Of a DNA stretch of 5,773 nucleotides, positions 1 through 5,773 are shown one piece after another. Each line of letters opens with the position of its first letter. Within the stretch, counting starts at the first letter, position 1. The notes under the pieces were generated by a model that saw only the letters and a program-made list of their open reading frames with translations, searched no databases and was not told the DNA's origin. This DNA comes from Bacteroidales bacterium UBA6346. Its GTDB lineage: Bacteria; Bacteroidota; Bacteroidia; Bacteroidales; UBA932. Position numbers and translations under genes: made by a program. The stretch is taken from positions 1-5,773 of the forward strand of contig DJSA01000147.1 of NCBI GenBank assembly GCA_002438905.1. Reading direction: 5' to 3'.

Positions 1-344
1 CCGCACAGGAGCGGGAGGGCGCGGTCGTCCGGTGCGTTCTGAAGCCCGGCGAGCCGGTCGATGTCGGCGCGGTTCGCGGAGGCGGATGTCTCGACGGCGG
101 ACAGCCTTGCGCCCTCCGCGTAGATCGCCCGCCCGTCCGCGAACACCGCCCAGCCCTCGTTCACGGTGACTGTCATCCCGTCGGCGCCGAGCGCGGCGGG
201 GGCGGAGGTCGTCGTCTCCGCCGTGCAGATGAACGCGCTCCCCAGGTGGGTCACGATGTTGTGCCTGTAGTAGGTCGTGCCGGAGGCGTAGTCGCCGCGC
301 GGCATGGGGACCTTTCCGATGATTTTCTTGGTAGTTGTTGCCAT
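1..344 (-). CDS. Fibre-like tail protein with CBM5/12-like N-terminus (3' end outside window)
   Basis: The frame runs from an ATG at 344 to the left edge without a stop; 114 residues are visible. After a short Thr/Lys-rich start, residues 15-49 read PRGDYASGTTYYRHNIVTHL, then GSAFICTAETTTSAP. This Tyr-G-T-x-Y, V-x-x-x-G, Phe/Tyr-x-C spacing is like the small carbohydrate-binding fold of the CBM5/12 type found in chitinases and many phage tail proteins. Trp65 with VFADG (67-71) may end the module. Residues about 73-102 look helical (RLSAVETSASANRADIDRL) and could start a coiled-coil stalk. The start lies 5 bases after the preceding stop, with no Shine-Dalgarno sequence. It is the last visible gene of the string, where receptor-binding or fibre genes usually sit. 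A sugar-binding role is inferred, and the missing C-terminus would decide it. GC is high (73% in 61-120). Confidence 0.6.
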   Translation of the reverse strand, partial: MATTTKKIIGKVPMPRGDYASGTTYYRHNIVTHLGSAFICTAETTTSAPAALGADGMTVTVNEGWAVFADGRAIYAEGARLSAVETSASANRADIDRLAGLQNAPDDRALPLLC

Positions 345-349
345 ATCTG

Positions 350-1024
350 TCAGTAGTTTATGTTCAAAATGACGTCCCCCGTGGAGGAGTCAATCTCCCC
401 CGAATCGAAGACGGTCTTTTCCGCTCCGACCGTGGCGGACACGTTCCCCGTCACCGTATCGATCTCGAGGGCAAGGAATGTGGCCATGGCGTCGGCGGCC
501 GCGCCGTTCGCGCCCGCGGCTGCACTTTCGGCGGCCTCGGCGGCGGCGTTGGCGCTTTCAGCCGCGCTCCCGGCCGCCGCAGCGGCGGTCTTGCAGCTCG
601 CAATGACGGCCGCGGCCTCCTTGGAGATTATCCCCATGACGAGCTCCGACTGGACCTCGTCCGAGTCGTCGGACTTGCCCGGCCAGAGGGTCACTCCGAG
701 CTTCACCGGGGTCACCTCGACCCTCTCCGAATCCGGGAAGCCGGCCTCGGAGGTGATCTCCGCGATTTCGCAGAAGAGCTCGCCCGTGCCGAGGCTCTTC
801 CTTGACAGCGGGATGTTGGCGCTGAGGGTCAGCCCGTCGGAGGACAGCGAGCATCCGCTCATCTGCGAACCGTTGCGCTCGACGGCGACGAAGCCGCACC
901 TCTCCGCCGTGAAGAAGGTCAGCCGGACATGCTCCGGCACGGCTATCTGGGTCTTCGTGTCCCCCTCCTGCCTGTGGAAGGTGTGGACGGAGGTAAAGTC
1001 GCTCTTGAAGTTCTGGTATTTCAT
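350..1024 (-). CDS. Tail/baseplate accessory protein with alanine-rich stalk, 224 aa
   Basis: This is probably a structural protein connecting the tail tip with a fibre. Residues about 1-117 form a beta-rich head; LTLSANIPLSRKSLGTGELF (65-84) resembles the N-terminal domain of phage upper baseplate (BppU-like) proteins, a weak match from memory. Residues about 137-180 are an alanine-rich helical stretch with Glu and Ser spaced among the alanines, typical of a trimeric stalk in tail fibres. The C-terminal tail holds two copies of a short unit, EIDTVTGNVSATV (187-199) and EIDSSTGDVILNI (210-222), 23 residues apart, perhaps two turns of a beta-rich repeat. The start at 1024 overlaps the previous stop as ATGA and has no Shine-Dalgarno sequence. 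GC is very high, about 78-80% in 481-600, driven by GCN alanine codons. The long open frames on the opposite strand here are composition shadows. Confidence 0.62.
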   Translation of the reverse strand: MKYQNFKSDFTSVHTFHRQEGDTKTQIAVPEHVRLTFFTAERCGFVAVERNGSQMSGCSLSSDGLTLSANIPLSRKSLGTGELFCEIAEITSEAGFPDSERVEVTPVKLGVTLWPGKSDDSDEVQSELVMGIISKEAAAVIASCKTAAAAAGSAAESANAAAEAAESAAAGANGAAADAMATFLALEIDTVTGNVSATVGAEKTVFDSGEIDSSTGDVILNINY

Positions 1025-2184
1025 ATCGTTGGATTGTATTGTTTCAGTTCCTTACGCACCGGAGTTCTCGCCGGGTCCGCGTATTTGTCGGCATAGTGCC
1101 ACTTGAACGAGAAGGCGTTTAGTTCGCCCGCCGTGCTCTCCGAGTCGATTTCGTCGATTATTATTTCCCGCGAAACGCCGTCAGTCACCGCATACCGCGC
1201 CGCCGAGGAGAAGAACTCCCGCCAGAACCTGACCTCGTCCGCGCTTGCGAGCCACCCTGTGAAAGTCTCGTGCACGAGACGGCTGTCATTGGTCAGTTCC
1301 CGTTCCACGCCGTCGTTCACGAATGTCCTGGTCTCCGTCTCGACCTCCGATTTCTTCGACCCTGCGGCATATATCGGTTCAATCGCGCCTACACTGCTGA
1401 GGAACTCGAACATCGAAACCTTATGATTCGGGACTATGAATCTGAGAACCTCCGATTCCACGACGGAGGTCACGTTCCCGGCGGCATCCGTCAGCGAAGT
1501 TTCCGCCCGTACATCATAAGCCCCGATTTCGCATTCTGAATATCCGGAGGTGTCGGCAAGGTCGCGGATTCTGGAATATGACACATCCACGGCGGACAAT
1601 TCTGCATCGAACTCATTGAGGATAATCTCCGCAGGCGGCAAAAACGCCGGATAGAGCGTCGCCCAAATGCGCGTATTTCCAGTCGCGAGCGCAAGAAAGT
1701 CATTTTCTCCGTCCATTCTTGAACGACTGATTTGCGGGCGTGAAGTTATGAAAGTCTTATGCCCGTATATCTCGGAAAGCATCTCGTCACCGACATGAGC
1801 GTAGAACACCGTCTTGTCAAGCGCCGAATCGCCATCGGTTCCGAAAGTGACGCGAATGGAATTGTGGGGCACTGCCGCTGAAGCGTGCGGGGCGCGGATG
1901 AAAAGCGACCCCGGATCGGATGGAAGCGCGAACGGGATGGCCCGGCATACCCCGCTGAAATCAAATTCCAGCCTTCCCGATGAATCCGCAAGCATCCGGA
2001 ACTCCGCCTCGTAGTCAGTCTCTGCAATCAGGGCAAGCCCTGTGGGTACTCTCTTCAACCTGCGGCAGATATGCTCCACCTTCACGGGAATCTCCTCGTT
2101 GGCAGAAGCCGTAATCTTAATCGTCCCGGCGTTCCCCGCGAAGAGGAACGGAAACTGGTCCTGATATGATGTGTCTATTGTCAT
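1021..2184 (-). CDS. Tail-associated structural protein, 387 aa, function unknown
   Basis: I do not recognise a named family, but the gene lies in a tail module two genes after the tape measure and resembles conserved hypothetical proteins of Bacteroidales prophages. The protein looks beta-rich and soluble, with no signal peptide or membrane helix. The N-terminal half (about 1-185) has repeated short strands, including ETDYEAEFRMLADSSGRLEF (55-74). A section at about 200-250 (IGAYDVRAETSL, then EVLRFIVPNH) reads like a small beta domain. Next comes MFEFLSSVGAIEPIY (258-272), a motif I recall in this neighbourhood in related phages, and a C-terminal part with WREFFSSAARYAV (321-333) ending in an aromatic strand (FSFKWHYADKY). 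The ATG at 2184 is the only plausible start because an in-frame stop lies four codons upstream. The stop overlaps the next start as ATGA. It may act as a tail-tip or fibre-attachment protein; this is inferred from position only. Confidence 0.6.
   Translation of the reverse strand: MTIDTSYQDQFPFLFAGNAGTIKITASANEEIPVKVEHICRRLKRVPTGLALIAETDYEAEFRMLADSSGRLEFDFSGVCRAIPFALPSDPGSLFIRAPHASAAVPHNSIRVTFGTDGDSALDKTVFYAHVGDEMLSEIYGHKTFITSRPQISRSRMDGENDFLALATGNTRIWATLYPAFLPPAEIILNEFDAELSAVDVSYSRIRDLADTSGYSECEIGAYDVRAETSLTDAAGNVTSVVESEVLRFIVPNHKVSMFEFLSSVGAIEPIYAAGSKKSEVETETRTFVNDGVERELTNDSRLVHETFTGWLASADEVRFWREFFSSAARYAVTDGVSREIIIDEIDSESTAGELNAFSFKWHYADKYADPARTPVRKELKQYNPTI
1265..1280. repeat. Perfect 16-base palindrome inside the 387-residue gene
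   Basis: GTCTCGTGCACGAGAC equals its own reverse complement over all 16 bases; the flanking bases (A before, G after) do not extend it. It encodes part of residues SRLVHET of the 387-residue protein, so coding constraint alone could produce it. A symmetrical site of this size could also bind a dimeric protein or escape or attract a restriction enzyme, but no function is shown. Confidence 0.85.
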
Positions 2185-2224
2185 GATGCAAAGCTACTGA
2201 CTTGAGCCCTGGAAAAAAAGGACA
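2185..2224 (-). other. 40-base spacer, the longest non-coding gap
   Basis: This is the only sizeable gap in the gene string. Read on the minus strand it has a run of seven T, then TAGCTTTG (2189-2196), which matches the Bacteroides -7 promoter consensus TAnnTTTG, ending four bases before the ATG at 2184. No TTTG-type -33 element sits at the usual distance, and the resulting transcript would have almost no leader, so a promoter is doubtful. No hairpin precedes the T run, so a terminator is not supported. An in-frame TAG (2194-2196) fixes the downstream gene start at 2184. Confidence 0.5.
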
Positions 2225-4027
2225 CTATGCCGAGATGAAATCCGCGCTGCATTCCAGCGCTTCGGAACCGGCACGGAGCGTCACCGAGAGCTTCTTCACG
2301 AAGAAATCGCGCCCGTGCAGCCTGACCTTGTTGTACATCCGGAAGCTCAGGAGGTCGAATTCATTGAGGTTCACGTCGCAGCTGATGACCTGCCGGTCGG
2401 TGGCGAGCCACTGCGCGTAACGCTTGTGGAAATGCTCATAGAGCCAGTCCGGACGGAGGGATATGGGTTCGGTCGAGCCATCCGGGATGAGTGGGACATC
2501 ATCCGGTAGAGGGTTCGGAGAGAATGACCCATCTGAGATCTTTGTGACCTCCGGTACCGTATCTGGCATCGCCCTGCCTGTATCTGTCATCTGTGACTTG
2601 TTCACAAGTCCTATATATACGTCGCTGCCGCGCTCCGCCTCCCTGTTCGGGAAATCGATCGCCGGAGCCAGCGAGAAAGCCGGGGTCTTTGAACTGACGG
2701 CACCATTACGGGTGTTCGGAATGGGCACCTTCCCGTCCTTGTTCAGAATCGACGGGATGCACTTCACGAGGTTGAAGCCACAGATGTTGTCCACAGGGTC
2801 GAGTCCGTCCGGGGATTCCCCGCACTTTAGATTGTTCTGGAACAGAATGTCGGCCGCTGCGACGAGACGCCACTCCTTGGTGTTGTAGGCCGTGGTGTGA
2901 CAATACAGAAAACTGCCCTTTGTGGAGATGTAGTCTCCGGTGCTCGTCACCCTGACGGCGCGGAACTCAGCAAGAGGTGCACCGTCTGAGTTTATTCCTT
3001 TCGACACATACAGCGCTTCCGCCAAGGAATCAACCTCAGTGATTTCTTCAGCCTCCAGATTGGCGGAATCCTCCCCGGAATTGTCATATCCGAAAACATA
3101 CCCGACCGCGTCTTCCACATCCGAACTGAAAGAATCGGAAACCATGGAAGTCCAGTCGTCGGACGCCGCCTGCGAGGATATGTCCTCAAAGGATTTCATC
3201 ACCAACGTGTCCGCCACCAGGAAAACGGCGGAGCATAACAACTTCTGAAATTCAACGACAAAATCCGACAGGCTCATATCCGGCAAATGCTCCGCAACAT
3301 TTTCGTCATCGAGTTTCCTGTCCGACACCTTATATTGGGCAATCACAGCGGCATGGTTCAATATTGGCTTGATATCATCGCCGACTGAGATACCCGTTAT
3401 TATTCTGTTCACGGAAATTACCGGAATCTTATATTCCGCAAGGTATCTGCTGCCAATGCCGGCAGATACCCACACACTGTGTCCGTATGCATCAGGAACA
3501 TTCCGATACTTGTTATAGATATCTATCTTCGGGGTAAAGACATTGTTGTATTCTCGGCTGGTTGATATTTCATCATTGTTCTGAACGAAACTTCCGGTGC
3601 TGTCCTTATCCACGAGCAATGGATAACAGACCCCGTCGTTCTGGACCTGCTCTCCGTTCACGGTTATGTTTTTAGGTATGTCCAATGCATAGATTTTCTT
3701 GCCCCACTCGTCTTCCAAGTCCCGGCCGGAGAAGGTGTAGTTCAGGTTGCCGTCCTCGATGCCGTCGTAGATGAGGGTGCCGGTGAGGAACGGGATGCCG
3801 TTGAAGACGAGGGACGCGGCCAGCTTCTTGACGGTAGGCTCCAGCTTCAGCGCGGGGAGATACCGGAGAACCTTGCAGTTGGTCGCCGACGGGAGAAGGG
3901 CGATGGAGGTGGAGAAGGGAACCGGGATGCGGTCGTCCTCCATCATCGGGTTGTTGTACTCAATCACGAATTCGGCATCCGGCGCGAGGTCGAGCGAGAT
4001 GCCGTCCTTTGTCATAATCTTTATCAT
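2225..4027 (-). CDS. Tail-tip / baseplate hub-like structural protein, 600 aa
   Basis: This is probably a tail-tip structural protein, since it directly follows the tape measure, where siphophages carry distal tail and hub genes. I do not recognise a named domain. The N-terminal part (about 1-110) is beta-rich, with an acidic/hydrophobic pattern and a segment NGIPFLTGTLIYDGIEDGNL (76-95) that resembles conserved Bacteroidales phage structural proteins. A central section has LPDMSLSDFVVEFQKLL (248-264), similar to the helix found in hub-like tail proteins. A Pro/Asp/Ser-rich linker lies at about 487-525. The C-terminal block (about 528-598) has alternating hydrophobic strands (VNLNEFDLLSF, KVRLHGRDFFVKKLSV). 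No catalytic motif, signal peptide or membrane segment is evident. The start overlaps the tape measure stop as ATGA; the stop is TAG. GC falls sharply after about residue 102, which hints at a recombinant gene. It could instead be a distal tail protein or an adhesin. Confidence 0.65.
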   Translation of the reverse strand: MIKIMTKDGISLDLAPDAEFVIEYNNPMMEDDRIPVPFSTSIALLPSATNCKVLRYLPALKLEPTVKKLAASLVFNGIPFLTGTLIYDGIEDGNLNYTFSGRDLEDEWGKKIYALDIPKNITVNGEQVQNDGVCYPLLVDKDSTGSFVQNNDEISTSREYNNVFTPKIDIYNKYRNVPDAYGHSVWVSAGIGSRYLAEYKIPVISVNRIITGISVGDDIKPILNHAAVIAQYKVSDRKLDDENVAEHLPDMSLSDFVVEFQKLLCSAVFLVADTLVMKSFEDISSQAASDDWTSMVSDSFSSDVEDAVGYVFGYDNSGEDSANLEAEEITEVDSLAEALYVSKGINSDGAPLAEFRAVRVTSTGDYISTKGSFLYCHTTAYNTKEWRLVAAADILFQNNLKCGESPDGLDPVDNICGFNLVKCIPSILNKDGKVPIPNTRNGAVSSKTPAFSLAPAIDFPNREAERGSDVYIGLVNKSQMTDTGRAMPDTVPEVTKISDGSFSPNPLPDDVPLIPDGSTEPISLRPDWLYEHFHKRYAQWLATDRQVISCDVNLNEFDLLSFRMYNKVRLHGRDFFVKKLSVTLRAGSEALECSADFISA

Positions 4028-5773
4028 CCTAACTGTCCTCTTCTTCTGAGCTTGTTATACTTTTCCTCTGTTTCCTTGATTCCGCCCTTGCCGAGCATCG
4101 ACACGCGGGCGGTAATCGGCTCGTCAAGCTTCTTCATGAGTTTCTCGATGGCCTTTGTGAGAGCCGCGTCGGCGGGCGCGGATTCCGTGCCGTCGGCGGA
4201 TGCGGTCACGAGCTGAGAGTTTCCGCCGTCGATGAATCCGCCGGAGACACGACCCGGCATCGCCATGGCCGGATAGACCGCGCTGAAGTTCAGGCTGCGG
4301 AGCTTGCCGTTGCGGCGGGCGGTCTCCATGGTGGAGATAATCGGGAGGAGGCTCGGATTCTCAAGGGCCTCGTGCGGGATTACATACTCGGAGCCGTTCT
4401 CGCCCACTATGACGGTAGGCTGCGTGACGAAGCCGCGCGCGTCGGGGTTCATCCGGGCGTTGAAGGTTCTGCCGTCCTGCTGCCGTTTAACGCCTATGTA
4501 GCCGCCTTCCTCCGCTCCGGCCGTGACGGGCTGCGAGGCTATGATGGCAATTTCTGCCGCACCCATAGCGGCACTGACGGCCGCCGCAGCAATTCCCCAC
4601 GGGGTCGCCCCGAACTGCGCGAGCGTCGATGTGACGCCCAGCGCCGTATTGATTATCGCCTGCGTGAGATTCAGAGTCTTTTCGCGCTTTGCCTGCTTGA
4701 GCGCAAGTTCTTCCTGATAGGCATCGTATTCTGCATCCATCTGCTCCACCTGCGCGTTGTACTGGGACTCCGTGATGAGACCGGCGTTCAGGCGCTTTTC
4801 GAGGGAGTTCTTGCGGTTGTCCTGATTCTTCTTGTACTCCTTGAGCTGCGCGTCCTCCTTCTTCTTGGTCAGATCCATGAACTTTGAAGCAAGGCTGAAG
4901 GCTTCCTGTGCGGCACCGCCTATGCCGGCAATGGTGGTCCGAAGGTCTTCCGCGCCAAACTTTCCCTGTGCAATGTTCGAGAACAAAGTCTCCCAATCCT
5001 CTTGCGACACCCCGAACAAACTTCCTCCGCCCGTGCCTTCCTTCAGAGAGCGGCTTTCCTTCTTCGGACTGTCGGACGGTTCCTGCGATGCTTCCTGTGC
5101 AGTGCCGGCCGCAGCGTTCTTGCGCTTGATGATGTCGGCAAGCTGCTGCATGATCTTATTGTAGTCCGCATCATCGAGACTGACGGACATGCCCTCAAGT
5201 GTCCTGTCATCCGCCACCTTCTGAAGCATGGTCTCCAGGCTCTTGAGATACTCGACATCAAACTCCGCAAGCTCCTGCGTGTGCTTCCGCCTTAATGCCG
5301 CCTTTTCCTCCTCCGTGCCCTTGAACGCCAGAAGTTCCGCTGCCTGAGAGTTCTCCATCTGAGTGCGCCTGAGCTTGTGCTCGTCCTCCAGCCGCTTGAC
5401 CTCGCGGTTGAAGGCCTCGAGCCTGATTTTGTCGAGGTTGTTCCGGTGCTTGGTTTCGGCAAGTTCAAGCAGTTCGGCGTTGTCTCCTGCCTTGGCGCGT
5501 TCCTTTTCATAGCGACTTTCCTCTTCCAGAATGGCTTTCTGAGTCAGGTCTTTCTCGTTGTCGATGACAAGCTGCGTTTTCATCTCCGCATCCTGTTCCA
5601 TCCTTTTCTGAGTTTCCTGAAACAGCTTCTCGGATTCCTCGTCAACCTCCTGAAAGACCTGAGCAAGACCTTCCTGAAGCGCACGGGCGCTCTTTTCGGC
5701 CGCCGTCCCGATCCCGCCCGCAGAGCCGCCGGAACCGCCGTTGCCGCCCGCTCCGCCGCCGGAGTTTTCGGTC
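4024..5773 (-). CDS. Phage tail tape measure protein, C-terminal part (5' end outside window)
   Basis: The tape measure protein fixes tail length and lines the tail tube before ejection. The reading frame stays open to the right edge, so the first in-window ATG (5601) is internal and the true start lies outside; 582 residues are visible. In visible numbering: a Gly/Ser-rich linker (about 4-20); a long charged, heptad-like helical region rich in Glu, Lys and Gln (about 22-220); a second Gly-containing break (about 246-255); another coiled-coil stretch (about 300-365); a hydrophobic Ala-rich stretch (about 368-414) that could span or insert in a membrane; then a Gly-rich turn and the segment PTVIVGENGSEYVIP (about 452-466), which I associate with tape measures of Bacteroidales phages. 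The C-terminus is basic (KLRRRGQLG). Its TGA stop overlaps the next start as ATGA. Role is confident; subfamily is recalled from family knowledge, not searched. Confidence 0.88.
   Translation of the reverse strand, partial: TENSGGGAGGNGGSGGSAGGIGTAAEKSARALQEGLAQVFQEVDEESEKLFQETQKRMEQDAEMKTQLVIDNEKDLTQKAILEEESRYEKERAKAGDNAELLELAETKHRNNLDKIRLEAFNREVKRLEDEHKLRRTQMENSQAAELLAFKGTEEEKAALRRKHTQELAEFDVEYLKSLETMLQKVADDRTLEGMSVSLDDADYNKIMQQLADIIKRKNAAAGTAQEASQEPSDSPKKESRSLKEGTGGGSLFGVSQEDWETLFSNIAQGKFGAEDLRTTIAGIGGAAQEAFSLASKFMDLTKKKEDAQLKEYKKNQDNRKNSLEKRLNAGLITESQYNAQVEQMDAEYDAYQEELALKQAKREKTLNLTQAIINTALGVTSTLAQFGATPWGIAAAAVSAAMGAAEIAIIASQPVTAGAEEGGYIGVKRQQDGRTFNARMNPDARGFVTQPTVIVGENGSEYVIPHEALENPSLLPIISTMETARRNGKLRSLNFSAVYPAMAMPGRVSGGFIDGGNSQLVTASADGTESAPADAALTKAIEKLMKKLDEPITARVSMLGKGGIKETEEKYNKLRRRGQLG
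4036..4040 (-). promoter_or_regulatory. Shine-Dalgarno-like GAGGA before the 600-residue gene
   Basis: On the minus strand GAGGA lies 8 bases upstream of the ATG at 4027, inside the last codons of the tape measure gene. With the ATGA overlap it supports the start at 4027 over the internal ATG four codons later. It is the only clear purine-rich ribosome site among the four visible starts. Because this stretch also encodes the tape measure C-terminus, the match may be chance. Confidence 0.4.

Noticed and set aside
574..588. Inverted repeat CCGCCGC-A-GCGGCGG, considered as a terminator or hairpin.
   Set aside because: It arises from consecutive alanine codons in the stalk of the 224-residue protein, has a one-base loop and no T run after it.
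360..1106. A 248-codon plus-strand open frame, with others nearby at 335-805 and 1103-1426, opposite the minus-strand tail genes.
   Set aside because: They lie antisense to well-supported, tightly coupled genes. Their products are low-complexity Ala/Ser-rich or Arg/Gly-rich sequences that mirror the GC-rich codons of the true genes, and they overlap one another and cross gene boundaries.
2205..2224. Run of T on the coding strand just after the 600-residue gene, considered as an intrinsic terminator or slippery site.
   Set aside because: No GC-rich hairpin precedes it, it lies after the stop codon, and the next gene begins within 40 bases in the same direction.
2595..2610. Inverted repeat GACTTGT-TC-ACAAGTC inside the 600-residue gene.
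   Set aside because: It is short, lies in the middle of coding sequence, and has no T run or nearby gene start; chance and codon choice are sufficient explanations.
4372..4887. A 171-codon plus-strand frame opposite the tape measure, with a Leu/Val-rich end resembling a membrane segment.
   Set aside because: The Leu/Val-rich stretch is the complement of Lys/Gln/Glu codons in the tape measure coiled coil, a common artefact.
5599..5601. ATG at 5601 considered as the tape measure start.
   Set aside because: The frame continues open for 57 more codons to the window edge, encoding a Gly-rich linker and helical sequence of the same character, so this Met is internal.

Overview
The window is a compact stretch of phage or prophage tail genes, all read from the minus strand. 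Five protein genes fill all but about 45 bases. In transcription order (high to low coordinates) they are: the C-terminal part of a tail tape measure protein (4024-5773, entering from the right edge), a 600-residue tail-tip or hub-like protein (2225-4027), a 387-residue tail-associated protein (1021-2184), a 224-residue protein with a beta-rich head and an alanine-rich stalk (350-1024), and the start of a fibre-like protein (1-344) that leaves through the left edge. There are no RNA genes, CRISPR arrays, insertion sequences or attachment sites that I can see.

The host is probably a member of the order Bacteroidales (Bacteroides, Parabacteroides, Alistipes or relatives). Three things suggest this: the tape measure has the C-terminal pattern I associate with Bacteroidales gut phages (an 'EEGGYI' turn followed by 'PTVIVGENGSEYVIP'); the two proteins after it resemble conserved structural proteins of those phages; and most starts lack a Shine-Dalgarno sequence, as is usual in that phylum. 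The high GC of parts of the window would suit a GC-rich genus such as Alistipes, but this is inference.

The genes are tightly coupled. Tape measure to 600-residue gene and 387- to 224-residue gene each share a 4-base ATGA stop/start overlap, the 224-residue gene and the fibre gene are 5 bases apart, and only one junction has a 40-base spacer. This points to one polycistronic late transcript. The likely division of labour follows tail-module order: the tape measure sets tail length and sits in the tube, the next two proteins cap or build the tail tip, and the last two form peripheral, possibly receptor-facing, parts. Apart from the tape measure, functions are inferred from position and general sequence character, not from a decisive motif.

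Base composition is patchy. By hand count, GC reaches 73-80% in lines within 1-600, is about 50-55% in sampled parts of 1021-1560, drops to about 44% over 3361-3720, and jumps to about 64% over 3721-3900, inside a single gene. This is consistent with the mosaic history of phage tail genes. I found no sign of an unprecedented system; the most useful leads are the uncharacterised tail-tip proteins, the composition step inside the 600-residue gene, and the modular fibre-like genes at the left.
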